A DNA stretch of 64,000 bases from Qaidamihabitans albus (GCF_016464705.1 NZ_JAEHOB010000009.1:1-64000), one strand, 5' to 3'; shown: positions 15,925 to 26,411, counted from the stretch's first letter. Program-made: numbers and translations. Notes: generated from the letters alone by a model not told the origin.

Positions 15925-17627
15925 ACGTGGCAAGCCTGCTGGTGCTCGCCGTACTGCTCGGCGCCGTGATCGTGCTCGGGCTGGTGCTGCGCCCCCGGCG
16001 TGCCTCCACTCTCGAGTTCTACCTCGCGGGCAGGCGGGTCGGCGTGATGACCAACGCCTGCGCGATCTGCGGCGACTACTTCTCCGCGGCGTCCTTCCTC
16101 GGCGTCGCCGCCGCGGTCTACGCCTCGGGTCTCGACGGTGTCTGGTACGCGACCGGTTTCGCCGCGGGCTTCGTGCCGGTGCTGCTCTTCGTCGCCGCAC
16201 CGCTGCGCCGGTTCGGCGAGTTCTCCATCCCGGACTTCCTCGGCCGTAGGCTCGGCTCGGACCGGGTCCGGTTGGTCGCGGTCGTCGTCGTGCAGCTCGT
16301 GATCCTCTCCTACCTGGTTCCGCAGGCCGTCGGCAGCGGCATCACCTGGGAGCTGCTCGTCGGGGACGGCATCGCCGGCCTCACGCCGTACGCCACCGGG
16401 GTCGTGGTGTCCACCGTGGCCATCACCGCGCTGGTGATAGTCGGCGGCATGCGCGGCACCACCTGGACGCAGGCGGTGCAGTTCCTCTTGCTGCTTTCCG
16501 CTTTCATCTGGCTGGTCATCGTCGTGATCGCCTCCGGCTTCGACTATCCGCGGTCCGTCGCCGAGCTCACCACCGACCCGCTGGCGAATCCGGCCGAGGT
16601 GGACGGACAGTGGCGGCTGGAGGCCGAGTCGAACCGGCTCGAGGAGGGGGAGCTCGCGTACTTCGGGCATCCGGGCGGGCGCTACGGGCCGCTCGGTCAG
16701 ATCACCCTGATCATCACGCTCATGCTGGGCACGGCCGGGCTGCCGCACGTGATGAACCGGTACTTCACCAGTCCGACCGGCACCGCGGCCCGGATGACGA
16801 CGGTGTGGGTGCTCGGTCTCGCCGGGCTGTTCTACGCCCTCGCCGTGCTGCTCGGCACGGCGGCACGGTCGCTGATCCCGGGTGCCGCGCCGGATCAGCC
16901 GTGGCTGGCGGAGCTCACCGTCGACGGGGTGCTGCGGGTGCCAGAGCACGCACCGCTCGTGCTCGGGCGTCTCTACGGGGGTGAGGCCGGGCTCGCCGTC
17001 GTGGCGGTCGGGGCACTGGTCGCCGTGCTGTCCACGATCGCGGGGCTGCTCCTCGCGTCGGCGGCCTCGTGGGGGCACGACGTATACGAGCGCCACATCA
17101 ACCCGAACGCCACCCAGCGGCAGGCCGTGTGGGCGGGCCGCGCGGCAGTGGTGGTCGTGGCCGTGCTGTCCGCCGCGCTCGCGCTGGGTCTGCGGCCCTA
17201 CTCGCTGACGGCGCTCTTTCCCTCGATCGTCGCGACGATGGTGACCTGGGCCTTCGCCCTGGCCGGGTCGGCGCTGGCGCCCGTCTTCATCCTGGCGATC
17301 TGGTGGCGCGGCACCACCGCGCGGGGCGCGGTCGCGGGCATGACCGTCGGCGCGGTGACGGCGGTGGGCATGGTAGCGGCGGCTACCGTGATCGGTGACC
17401 GGAGCATCGGCGAACTGCTGCTGACGCCGACTGTGATCGCGGCCCCGCTGGCCGCGGCGGTGACGGTGGTGGTCTCGCGCCGCACCCATCCCCCTGCAGA
17501 GCTGGACCGGTTGTGGGCGAAGCTGCACGGGACCGCGGCCGATCGTCGTGCGGTACGGCTGGCCCGGCTGACCGTTACCGGGATCAACGGCCCGGACGGC
17601 GGGAAAGACTCGGAGAAGAAGCGATGA
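15921..17627 (+). CDS. Sodium:solute symporter, acetate permease ActP-like
   Basis: A 568-aa SSS-family transporter with about 13 helices. Key segments are EFYLAGRRVGVMTNACAICGDYFSAASF, IVGGMRGTTWTQAVQFLLL, and GTAGLPHVMNRYFTSP. The domain order equals that of ActP/MctC carriers for acetate, propionate or pyruvate. It overlaps both the small membrane protein upstream and the LytS-type kinase downstream by four bases, so transporter and sensor are translated together. This suggests that the kinase senses the transported acid or controls the carrier. Confidence 0.93.
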   Translation: MNVASLLVLAVLLGAVIVLGLVLRPRRASTLEFYLAGRRVGVMTNACAICGDYFSAASFLGVAAAVYASGLDGVWYATGFAAGFVPVLLFVAAPLRRFGEFSIPDFLGRRLGSDRVRLVAVVVVQLVILSYLVPQAVGSGITWELLVGDGIAGLTPYATGVVVSTVAITALVIVGGMRGTTWTQAVQFLLLLSAFIWLVIVVIASGFDYPRSVAELTTDPLANPAEVDGQWRLEAESNRLEEGELAYFGHPGGRYGPLGQITLIITLMLGTAGLPHVMNRYFTSPTGTAARMTTVWVLGLAGLFYALAVLLGTAARSLIPGAAPDQPWLAELTVDGVLRVPEHAPLVLGRLYGGEAGLAVVAVGALVAVLSTIAGLLLASAASWGHDVYERHINPNATQRQAVWAGRAAVVVVAVLSAALALGLRPYSLTALFPSIVATMVTWAFALAGSALAPVFILAIWWRGTTARGAVAGMTVGAVTAVGMVAAATVIGDRSIGELLLTPTVIAAPLAAAVTVVVSRRTHPPAELDRLWAKLHGTAADRRAVRLARLTVTGINGPDGGKDSEKKR

Positions 17628-18901
17628 GAAACGGCAGCTTTCCGCTGGCGGCCGCGGTCGCGCTCGCCTGGGGAGTTGTCTACGTCTTCACCCAGGTGCT
17701 CGCCGATCCCCCGCTCGGCGTCGCCACCACCGTCCTGGTCGGCGTCGGCATCACCGTCGTGCTGACGATCGGTTACCCGTCGGCGTTGCGCGGGCCACGC
17801 AGCGCCCGGCCCGTCCGGCGGCCCGCCGGACGGCACGGCGGGCCGCTCGCCGCCGTCGGCCGGTCGATGCCACTGCGCTCGGGCCTGACCACGGAGGCGG
17901 CCCGCCGCGCGGTCCAGCTCCTGCATCCGGTTCTCGGCGGCGACTCCGTGGCGATCACGGACCGGGAACGGGTACTCGCCTTCCTCGGCCCTGGCTCGGA
18001 CCACCACACGATAGGCGACGCGCCGCAGACGGACTCCTCGGCGAAGGTGCTCGCCCGCGGCCGGACGACGGTGGTGCGGAGCAAGGCGAAGCTCGGCTGC
18101 CCGCACCCGGACTGTCCGCTGCAGAGTGCGGTGATCGCTCCGCTCGCGATCGGCAAGCGCGTGATGGGGACGTTGAAGGTCTACCGGTTGGACGACATCC
18201 CACCGCCCCGTGGCGTGGTGGAGGGGCTGGCCGGAATCCTGTCGCTGCATCTCGAACTGGCCGAACTGGACCATGAGCGCAAGCTCGCGGTCGACGCCAA
18301 GCTCAACGCGCTGCGCGCCCAGATCAACCCGCACTTCCTGTTCAACACGCTGAACACCATCTCTTCGAAGGCCCGGACCGACCCGGAGGAGGCGCGCAGG
18401 CTGCTGCTGCGGCTGTCCGACTTCTTCCGCTACGCCGTGCGCCAGGACCGCCATCTCGTCGAGTTCGGCCAGGAGTACTTCTTCGTCCGGACCTACCTCT
18501 CGCTGGAGCAGGCCCGCTACGGCGAGCGCCTGCGGGTGCGTTACGACGTCGAGCCGCAAGTGCTCACGGCGCACGTCCCGGTGCTCACGATCCAGCCGCT
18601 GGTGGAGAACGCGGTCAAGCACGGCCTCGCCGACAAGCTGGACGGGGGTACGGTGACGCTGAAGGCCCGGGTCGATCCGCTGACCAGGACCACCTCGATC
18701 CGGGTGTCCGACGACGGTGTGGGCATGGATCCCGACGTGCTGGAGCGGCTGACCTCCGGCGCCGGTGCGGCGAACGGCGGAGTGGGGCTGCGCAACATCT
18801 CGGAGCGGCTGGAGACCCTCTACGGCGAGCGTTATCGTCTCGACATCCAGTCGCACTACGGTGACGGCACCATTATCGACCTGCGGATTCCGTTGGGGTG
18901 A
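17624..18901 (+). CDS. LytS-type sensor histidine kinase
   Basis: A 425-aa kinase. Two N-terminal helices (residues 7-25 and 33-53) are followed by a GAF-like domain (about 85-210) containing a Cys/His cluster KLGCPHPDCPLQSAV (157-169) that might bind a metal or react to redox. The His_kinase domain has phospho-acceptor His237 in QINPHFLFNTLNTI, and a HATPase domain has N-box PLVENAVKHG and GVGLRNISERL. Its 5' and 3' ends overlap the symporter and the LytR-type regulator genes. The pairing resembles bacterial pyruvate-responsive LytS/LytR systems, but the ligand here is unknown. Confidence 0.92.
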   Translation: MRNGSFPLAAAVALAWGVVYVFTQVLADPPLGVATTVLVGVGITVVLTIGYPSALRGPRSARPVRRPAGRHGGPLAAVGRSMPLRSGLTTEAARRAVQLLHPVLGGDSVAITDRERVLAFLGPGSDHHTIGDAPQTDSSAKVLARGRTTVVRSKAKLGCPHPDCPLQSAVIAPLAIGKRVMGTLKVYRLDDIPPPRGVVEGLAGILSLHLELAELDHERKLAVDAKLNALRAQINPHFLFNTLNTISSKARTDPEEARRLLLRLSDFFRYAVRQDRHLVEFGQEYFFVRTYLSLEQARYGERLRVRYDVEPQVLTAHVPVLTIQPLVENAVKHGLADKLDGGTVTLKARVDPLTRTTSIRVSDDGVGMDPDVLERLTSGAGAANGGVGLRNISERLETLYGERYRLDIQSHYGDGTIIDLRIPLG

Positions 18902-19653
18902 TCGGCATGCGCGCCCGTTGCCTGATCGTCGATGACGAGGCGCCCGCGCGAGCCGAGCTACGCTACCTGCTGAGCACGTTCGAGCACGTCCAGGTGGTTG
19001 GTGAGGCGACCAACGCGGAGGAAGCGCTGGTGCTCCTGCGTTCACTGGCGTACGACGTGGTCTTGCTGGACATCAAAATGCCGGGCGGCACCGGCCTCGA
19101 TGTGGCCGCCGCGGTGCGCAAGGCGCCGAACGCGCCGAAGGTCATCTTCACCACCGCCTACCCGGACTACGCGGTGGCCGCCTTCGACGTGGAAGCCGTC
19201 GACTACCTGATCAAGCCGTTCGACGAGGAGCGGCTCGGCAGGGCACTCGACCGGGCGCTGTCGGGCAGCGCGGCCGAGGACGGCGAGCCGCAACCGCCTC
19301 CGCGGAACACGGCGCCGGATCCGCTGGGGCGCATCCCGGTCCAGCAGGGCGAGCGAACCGTGCTCGTCGACGAGTCGTCGATCCTCTACGCCAGCGCCGC
19401 GCGGGGATACTCCTACCTTCAGCTGTCCGGTGAACGGGTACTGGTGAGCTTCTCGCTGAATGAGCTGGAACGCAGGCTGAGCGGCCATTTCTTCCGGACC
19501 CACCGGTCCTATCTGGTCAACCTGCACCACGTGCGCGAGCTCCGGCCCGACTTCAACGGCGCGCTCGTGCTGGTGCTCGACGACCACCGGCGGAGCCGGG
19601 TGGAGGTCTCCCGCAGGCATGCCCGCGAGCTCCGGCGCCTGCTCGGACTGTAG
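18898..19653 (+). CDS. LytR/AlgR-type response regulator (LytTR DNA-binding domain)
   Basis: A 251-aa regulator. The receiver domain spans residues 6-125, with acidic pocket VDDE (11-14), phospho-acceptor Asp58 in VVLLDIKMPGG, and the Lys in DYLIKPFDEE. A Pro-rich linker leads to a LytTR domain (about 145-250; RGYSYLQLSGERVLVSFSLNELERRL, FFRTHRSYLVNLHHVREL). The GTG start overlaps the kinase stop; an ATG three codons later is possible. It likely controls the symporter operon and perhaps the divergent DUF4212-symporter pair. Confidence 0.93.
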   Translation: MIGMRARCLIVDDEAPARAELRYLLSTFEHVQVVGEATNAEEALVLLRSLAYDVVLLDIKMPGGTGLDVAAAVRKAPNAPKVIFTTAYPDYAVAAFDVEAVDYLIKPFDEERLGRALDRALSGSAAEDGEPQPPPRNTAPDPLGRIPVQQGERTVLVDESSILYASAARGYSYLQLSGERVLVSFSLNELERRLSGHFFRTHRSYLVNLHHVRELRPDFNGALVLVLDDHRRSRVEVSRRHARELRRLLGL

Positions 19654-19744
19654 GCGGGCCCAGCCGTAGGACTGGAACCAGGAAGGCGCGGCATTGCGCC
19701 TGGTCACCTCTCGGGAGTGTGCAGCCGGGTTAGAACACGGTTAC

Positions 19745-20047
19745 TCACTCACGACCGGTGAGGGGCTGGTAGTCGAGTTCGAGGAAGTCCTCAACCTCGG
19801 GCACCCAGCGTTCGGCCACGAAACCGGTGTGCGTGGGGTGCGCGTTGTAGCGCGTGTAGGCCGCCTCGTCCGCGAACTCCATGGAGAAGCCGAAGTGGAA
19901 GGCGTTCTTGCCGCTGGTCTGCCGCAGTTGCTCGAAGCGCTCGACCCCGGGGATCTCGGCGAGCGCGAGGGCGGCGCGCAGGAACTCCCGCTCCTGCTCC
20001 GAGCCGGGAGCGTGCCGGAGCCGGAATGCGACGGTGTGGCGGATCAT
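19745..20047 (-). CDS. Dabb (stress-responsive A/B barrel) domain protein
   Basis: A 100-aa single-domain protein. The MIRHTVAFRLRHAPGSE start, central FHFGFSMEFADEAAYTRYNAHPTHTGFV and C-terminal VEDFLELDYQ are typical of Dabb proteins, small dimeric alpha/beta-barrels found as stress proteins or as cyclases and monooxygenases in secondary metabolism. It stands alone, divergent from the F420-type gene. Biochemical role unknown. Confidence 0.88.
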   Translation of the reverse strand: MIRHTVAFRLRHAPGSEQEREFLRAALALAEIPGVERFEQLRQTSGKNAFHFGFSMEFADEAAYTRYNAHPTHTGFVAERWVPEVEDFLELDYQPLTGRE

Positions 20048-20094
20048 GACGTCACCTTAGCGTCGGCGAGCCCTTCCCCGGGCACAATGGCCGT

Positions 20095-20490
20095 ATGACG
20101 ATCACTTTCGGCGAAGACACCCGCAACCTTCTGGACGGACGGAACTTCGCCACGGTCTCAACCGTGGATCCGGACGGCGGGCCACAGTCGTCGGTCGTGT
20201 GGTACCGGCGGGACGGTGACACCATCCTGTTCTCCGTCACCAGCGACAAGCGAAAGGCCCGCAATCTGCGCAGGGATCCGCGGATCAGCGTGGCCGTCTT
20301 CGATATCGAGAACCCTTACCATTCGGTGGCGATCCGCGGCACCGCCGAACTGGTGGAGGACAGGGACAAGACACTGCCCACCGAGCTCGCGCACAGGTAT
20401 CTGGGTGAGGACCCGCCCGCGGAGCCAGATGACGTGACGCGGCTGATCGTCCGCGTGCGACCGGAGAAGGTGTCCACCTTCTCGGTGTGA
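20095..20490 (+). CDS. PPOX-class F420-dependent oxidoreductase
   Basis: A 131-aa split-beta-barrel flavin/deazaflavin-binding protein. NFATVSTVDPDGGPQSSVVWYRRDGDTILFS, KARNLRRDPRISVAVFD and the terminal RVRPEKVSTFSV are hallmarks of the actinobacterial F420-binding PPOX family. It probably uses reduced F420 or binds it. It abuts the convergent TetR gene with no gap, so no shared terminator is visible. Confidence 0.9.
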   Translation: MTITFGEDTRNLLDGRNFATVSTVDPDGGPQSSVVWYRRDGDTILFSVTSDKRKARNLRRDPRISVAVFDIENPYHSVAIRGTAELVEDRDKTLPTELAHRYLGEDPPAEPDDVTRLIVRVRPEKVSTFSV

Positions 20491-21249
20491 TCAGTAACCG
20501 GCCCGCGGCGGTGTGCTGCCGGCGCTGCCGCGGGTCGCCTCCAGGCCGGTCATGAGCAGGTCCAGTCCGCGCGCGAACGTCGCGTCCTCATCCTCGGGTC
20601 CGAGGTTCGCCGCGAGGGTCGGATAGTCCCCGGCACGCTCGCGGATGTGCTCGTCGGCGGCGTCGCGAGCGCCGGGTGCGCCGATCTGCCGCCAGCTGGC
20701 CTCGGTCAGCGCCGAGCCGACGACATAGTTGGCGAGCGCATGCGCCGCCGCGACCAGGTCGGTTCCGGTGAACCCGGCCCGGGTCAGCGCGGCGTGCAGG
20801 AACTCGGTCCGCCTGAGCACGTTGGGCCCGAGCATCGGGCGCCCGATCAGGGCGGCCGACCAGGGATGCCGCAACATCGCCTCGCGCCATCCGGTGATCA
20901 GGGCGCGGATCTCGGCCCACCACTGCCCCTGCCCCGCCTCGGCGGTGGGCATCTCCACCTCGGCGAAGATCGCGTCCAGGGCCAGGTCGACGACGTCGTC
21001 CTTGGTGCGGACGTGCCAGTACAACGTCGTCGGTCCGGCACCGAGATGCTCGGCGAGCCGGCGCATCGTCAGCCGGCCGGCGCCTTCCGCGTCCAGCAGT
21101 GCCACCGCGGCTTCGACGATGCGGTCCCGAGTCAGCGGCGCATCACGGTACGCGCGGCTCTCCCGCAGCCACACGCTGCCCGGCACACCGTTGCTGCGCC
21201 CGTCACGGCCTCCGCCACGAAACGGCTTTGACTCATTCACGGCGCCCAT
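20491..21249 (-). CDS. TetR-family regulator with tetracycline-repressor-like C-terminus
   Basis: A 252-aa regulator from the ATG at 21249. The HTH occupies about residues 40-87 (RIVEAAVALLDAEGAGRLTMRRLAEHLGAGPTTLYWHVRTKDDVVDLAL), with the YWHV variant typical of TetR_C_1 proteins. The C-terminal ligand domain has the family pattern ending NLGPEDEDATFARGLDLLMTGLEA. It is divergent from the ABC-F gene across 47 bp that must hold both promoters, so it probably represses the ABC-F resistance gene and is induced by the antibiotic. Confidence 0.92.
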   Translation of the reverse strand: MGAVNESKPFRGGGRDGRSNGVPGSVWLRESRAYRDAPLTRDRIVEAAVALLDAEGAGRLTMRRLAEHLGAGPTTLYWHVRTKDDVVDLALDAIFAEVEMPTAEAGQGQWWAEIRALITGWREAMLRHPWSAALIGRPMLGPNVLRRTEFLHAALTRAGFTGTDLVAAAHALANYVVGSALTEASWRQIGAPGARDAADEHIRERAGDYPTLAANLGPEDEDATFARGLDLLMTGLEATRGSAGSTPPRAGY

Positions 21250-21296
21250 CCTAGTATCTCGCTCGATCTCTAGACCAACGTTCGAGAAGAGGAACG

Positions 21297-21356
21297 ATGT
21301 ACGAGACACCGATCGCGTTCGCGTCGGTGCACCTGACGAGCCCCGGGGGGCGGTAG
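21297..21356 (+). CDS. Leader peptide (19 aa) upstream of the ABC-F gene
   Basis: An ATG at 21297, preceded by GAAGAGGAA, opens a 19-codon frame (MYETPIAFASVHLTSPGGR) that ends TAG at 21354-21356, two bases before the ABC-F ATG at 21359. A short translated frame so placed, with its own ribosome site, is the arrangement used by ribosome-stalling leader peptides of antibiotic-resistance ABC-F and erm genes. Without it the ABC-F gene has no obvious ribosome site of its own, since only GGGGGGCGG lies ahead. Translational coupling or drug-induced stalling is therefore likely. Confidence 0.6.
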   Translation: MYETPIAFASVHLTSPGGR

Positions 21357-21358
21357 CG

Positions 21359-22960
21359 ATGGCGCATGTGGCGGCCACCGACCTCAGCTATGCCCTGCCG
21401 GACGGCAGGATGCTGCTCGATCGCGTGTCCTTCCGGGTCGGCAGCGGCGTCACCGCGGGTGTCGTCGGACCGAACGGAGCGGGGAAGACGACCCTGCTCC
21501 GGTTGATCGCCGGGGACGTCCGGCCCAGTAGCGGGGAGCTCGCCAGCAGTGGCGGGCTCGGAGTCATGCGGCAGTTCATCGGGGACCTACGAGATCGCAG
21601 CACTGTCCGGGACCTGCTGCTGTCCGTGGCGCCGGCCCGCGTCCGCGCCAGCACGGCCGCTCTGGCCGCCGCGGAGACGGCACTCGCCGATCTCGGTGAT
21701 GAGCCGAGCCAGCTCAGGTACGCCACGGCACTGAGCGAGCACATCGACGCGGGTGGCTACGAGATCGAGGCCACCTGGAACGCCTGCACCACCGCCGCCC
21801 TCGGAATGTCGTTTGACCAGGCGGCCGACCGCGAGGTGACCACGCTCTCCGGTGGCGAACAGAAGCGGCTGGCGTTGGAGGCGCTGCTCCGCGGCCCGGA
21901 CGAGCTGCTGCTGCTCGACGAACCCGACAACTACCTCGACATCCGCGGCAAGCAGTGGCTCGAACACCGGCTACGGGCCAGCACGAAGACCATCCTGCTG
22001 GTGTCCCACGACCGCCAGCTGCTCGCCAATGCCGCTGATCGCATCGTCACGGTCGAGGACCGCGACGTCTGGGTCCACGGCGAGGGATTCGCGACCTACG
22101 CGCAGGCCCGCCGGCACCGCATCGACCGGCTGGACGAGCGCCGCCGCCGGTGGAACGACGAGCACCGCAGGCTCACCACGCTGGTCCGCACACTGCGCCA
22201 GACCGCCGCGCGCAACGACTCCGTTGGCTCGGCCTACCGCGCCGCCCGGACCCGGTTGGCTCGCTTCGAGGACGCCGGACCGCCGCAGCGTCCGCCCAGG
22301 GAGCAGAACATCAGGGTTCGCCTTCGCGGTGGCCGCACGGGCAAACGTGCGCTGATCTGCGATCGGCTGGAGCTCCCCGGGCTGGTGGCTCCCTTCGACC
22401 TGGAGGTGTGGTTCGGCGAGCGCATCGCGATCCTGGGCTCCAACGGTTCGGGCAAGTCGCGGTTCCTGAGCCTGCTCGCGCAGAGCCCACCGGTCGAGCA
22501 GCCCTCGATTCGGCACAACGGGAACGTTTCCCTCGGCGCTCGCGTGCTACCCGGACACTTCGCGCAGACCCATATCCGGCCGGACCTGCACGGACGCAGA
22601 CCCGCGGACATCGTGATGGCCGACTGCCGGATGGAGCGCAACGACGCCATGTCGGCACTCGCCCGGTACGAGATCGCGCCGGCCTGGAACCAGCCGTTCG
22701 AGTCCCTGTCCGGCGGACAGCAGGCGCGACTGCAGATCCTGCTGCTCGAACTCACCGGGGCGACCATGCTCCTGCTCGACGAACCCACCGACAACCTCGA
22801 TCTGGCCAGCGCCGACGCGCTGCAGCACGGACTGGGGAGGTTCAGCGGCACCGTTCTCGCCGTCACGCACGATCGCTGGTTCACCGCCGGCTTCGACCGC
22901 TACCTGGTGTTCGGCGGGGACGGTCGCGTCCGCGAGACGGACGAACCCGTGTGGACCTGA
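21359..22960 (+). CDS. ABC-F family ATP-binding protein (ribosomal protection type)
   Basis: A 533-aa soluble protein with two ABC domains and no transmembrane helices. Domain 1 has Walker A GPNGAGKTT (37-45), signature LSGGEQKR and Walker B LLLLDEPDNYLD. The inter-domain linker is Arg-rich and helical (RRHRIDRLDERRRRWNDEHRR). Domain 2 has GSNGSGKS, LSGGQQAR and LLLLDEPTDNLD. Relatives include macrolide, lincosamide and pleuromutilin resistance proteins of producers, which displace drug from the ribosome. The divergent TetR and the 19-aa leader peptide support drug-inducible expression. Which drug cannot be told from sequence. Confidence 0.9.
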   Translation: MAHVAATDLSYALPDGRMLLDRVSFRVGSGVTAGVVGPNGAGKTTLLRLIAGDVRPSSGELASSGGLGVMRQFIGDLRDRSTVRDLLLSVAPARVRASTAALAAAETALADLGDEPSQLRYATALSEHIDAGGYEIEATWNACTTAALGMSFDQAADREVTTLSGGEQKRLALEALLRGPDELLLLDEPDNYLDIRGKQWLEHRLRASTKTILLVSHDRQLLANAADRIVTVEDRDVWVHGEGFATYAQARRHRIDRLDERRRRWNDEHRRLTTLVRTLRQTAARNDSVGSAYRAARTRLARFEDAGPPQRPPREQNIRVRLRGGRTGKRALICDRLELPGLVAPFDLEVWFGERIAILGSNGSGKSRFLSLLAQSPPVEQPSIRHNGNVSLGARVLPGHFAQTHIRPDLHGRRPADIVMADCRMERNDAMSALARYEIAPAWNQPFESLSGGQQARLQILLLELTGATMLLLDEPTDNLDLASADALQHGLGRFSGTVLAVTHDRWFTAGFDRYLVFGGDGRVRETDEPVWT

Positions 22961-23075
22961 CGTCGGCCTGCCGCACCGGCAACCGGCGGCGCCGCTCGAA
23001 ACACCCGCATAACCTCCTCACCTTCGGGCAATACCAGGGCCGGTGGGGGAACACGGTGACCGACGAGGAGGCGTG

Positions 23076-23297
23076 ATGAACGAGCAACGGCAGGGGGCGC
23101 CGGAGCCGGCGTCGCCGACACCGGAGAAGGACCGCGAGGAGTGGGTCACCGGTGACGAGCCGATGACCGGCCCGCAGCGTTCCTACCTGCACACGCTGGC
23201 GCAGGAGGCGGGCGAAGAGGTGCCCGACGACATGAGCAAGGCCCGCGCGTCCGAGCTGATCGACGAGCTCAAGCAACGCACCGGTCGCGGGACCTGA
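23076..23297 (+). CDS. DUF3072 protein
   Basis: A 73-aa protein with a polar, Pro/Glu-rich start and the DUF3072 core DEPMTGPQRSYLHTLAQEAGEEVPDDMSKARASELIDELK (second half). The fold is probably a short helical unit; related segments occur in proteins that bind nucleic acid or act as adaptors, but the role is unknown. GAGGAGG precedes the ATG at 23076. A strong hairpin terminator follows the stop. Confidence 0.85.
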   Translation: MNEQRQGAPEPASPTPEKDREEWVTGDEPMTGPQRSYLHTLAQEAGEEVPDDMSKARASELIDELKQRTGRGT

Positions 23298-23303
23298 CGG
23301 ACG

Positions 23304-23335
23304 CGGCGCCCGGCGGGCATCGTCGCCGGGCGCCG
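23304..23335 (+). terminator. Hairpin terminator after the DUF3072 gene
   Basis: CGGCGCCCGGCG (23304-23315) pairs perfectly with CGCCGGGCGCCG (23324-23335) across an 8-nt loop, starting seven bases after the stop codon. No U-tract follows, as is common for actinobacterial terminators. Confidence 0.7.
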
Positions 23336-23351
23336 TGGGTATCCGAGGGCG

Positions 23352-23531
23352 ATGACGACTTCTTCTCCGTTCGAACCGAACCTCGACCCCGACCGCGATG
23401 TCATCCCCGCAGCCGACCCGGGCCGGGGCGCACCGGAACCGGCGCCCGGTTTCGGCCCGGTCGAAGGCGACGAGCCGGAGGACGACCCAACGCAACAACC
23501 GGACCCCACGGAGCCGGACGCCGACGAGTGA
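23352..23531 (+). CDS. Small acidic, proline-rich protein (59 aa)
   Basis: An ATG at 23352 opens 59 codons ending TGA at 23529-23531. The product starts MTTSSPFEPNLDPDRDV and is otherwise Pro, Asp, Glu and Gly-rich (PEPAPGFGPVEGDEPEDDP), with net strong negative charge, no cysteine and no hydrophobic segment. Third-codon positions are G/C-biased as in real genes. GAGGGCG precedes it. Small acidic disordered proteins of this look are frequent in Pseudonocardiaceae. Function unknown, and the 49-bp palindrome follows as a likely terminator. Confidence 0.55.
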   Translation: MTTSSPFEPNLDPDRDVIPAADPGRGAPEPAPGFGPVEGDEPEDDPTQQPDPTEPDADE

Positions 23532-23546
23532 GCGGCGCCGCGCGCC

Positions 23547-23595
23547 CCCCAATGTGGCGTCAGGTGCGTTGAACGCACCTGATGCCACATTGGGG
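23547..23595. repeat. 49-bp palindromic element (CCAATGTGGC type)
   Basis: The arms run from CCCCAATGTGGC to GCCACATTGGGG around a single central base at 23571, 24 bp each with one mismatch. A second 49-bp copy lies at 42935-42983 with the same outer 12 bp and a different, still largely paired centre. Both follow a stop codon within about 20 bp, so they may double as terminators. Confidence 0.8.
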
Positions 23596-23744
23596 CATGC
23601 GTGCGCGCGTTGGCAGTACCGCCTGTTGGCATCGCCACATCATTTCGGGTCCCTGCCTGGCGGGAGCCGGTCTCGTCGCTGAGCTGAGCGAGCAGAGGCA
23701 CGGTCGCCGTTCAAGCGCCGAGGACCCTCACGTAACGTGAAGGT

Positions 23745-25436
<1,692 letters not shown>

Positions 25437-25679
25437 TCGAGGGGAGCTCTCATGCCGGCGCAGTCCGGCCGGAACGGATATGCCGGACATGGCCGCCGTA
25501 CGGGTAACGGATCGGCAACGGCCCCGCTCAGGGCCGGGATTCGCAATGAACTAGCCTCGGGCGCAACCGGGTAAACCGCCTGAGCTCCCCACCGTCTGCG
25601 GTCGGTTCAGCTGATGCCACCACGTTGCGTCAGTTTTCCGCTCCGTCGATCGCGTGGACATTCGACGGGAGGAGATCGT

Positions 25680-26411
25680 GTGACTGACGACGGACAGGGC
25701 CTTGGCGCGTTCAACGCGGCGACCGGCCGGGGGCTGGAGAGCGACCACGGAAAGCCGCGGTACCTCAAGTACCAGCGAGAGCTCATCCGGCCGCACTGCG
25801 GGCGCAGTGTGCTTGAGGTCGGGGCCGGGCTCGGCGAGTTCGCCGACGGCTTCACCGGTGCCGACCGCTACGTCGCGACCGACGTGGACCCCGGCGCGGT
25901 ACAGAGCATGAAGGAGCGCTTCGCCGACCGTCACGAGATCGAGGTGCAGCAGTTCGACATCGACGGCCAGTCGACGCTCGCCGAACCGGTGGACACGCTG
26001 ATCGCGATCAACGTGCTGGAGCACATCGAGGACGACACCGACGCTCTGCGCCGGCTCTCCGACTCGATCCGCCCTGGCGGGAACATCGTCCTCTTCGTCC
26101 CCGGCTACCAGCAGCTCTACGGCGAGTTCGACCGCAAGGTCGGTCACTTCCGCCGGTACACACCCGGCACCGTGACCGAGGCGGCCGAGGCCGCCGGCCT
26201 GTCCGTGCGGCTGGCCCGTCCCGTCAACTTCCTCGGCGCCTTCGCGTGGTGGGCCGCGGTGCGCAAGGGGGGCGCCGGGGCACCGAACCGCAAGCTGGTC
26301 GCCATCTACGACCGGCTCGTCGTACCGGTGACCAAGGCCGTCGAGAAGGTGGTGAGGGTGCCGTTCGGCCAGTCCGTGCTGTGCGTGGCCCGTAAGCCGG
26401 ACGGTGCGTGA
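25680..26411 (+). CDS. Class I SAM-dependent methyltransferase
   Basis: A 243-aa Rossmann-fold enzyme. Motif I VLEVGAGLGEFADGF binds SAM, followed by ATDVDPGAV, the post-I DTLIAINVLEHIEDD and the RPGGNIVLFVPGYQQLYGEFD segment. This last stretch and the FRRYTPGTV that follows are typical of methyltransferases next to glycosyltransferase loci acting on lipid-linked or small molecules. GGGAGGAG precedes the GTG at 25680. Substrate unknown. It is convergent with the AtuA-like operon with an 18-bp gap. Confidence 0.88.
   Translation: MTDDGQGLGAFNAATGRGLESDHGKPRYLKYQRELIRPHCGRSVLEVGAGLGEFADGFTGADRYVATDVDPGAVQSMKERFADRHEIEVQQFDIDGQSTLAEPVDTLIAINVLEHIEDDTDALRRLSDSIRPGGNIVLFVPGYQQLYGEFDRKVGHFRRYTPGTVTEAAEAAGLSVRLARPVNFLGAFAWWAAVRKGGAGAPNRKLVAIYDRLVVPVTKAVEKVVRVPFGQSVLCVARKPDGA

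Noticed and set aside
15789-17528. Minus-strand open frame of 579 codons opposite the second symporter
   Set aside because: Low-complexity His/Arg/Gly product; the plus-strand symporter is unmistakable.
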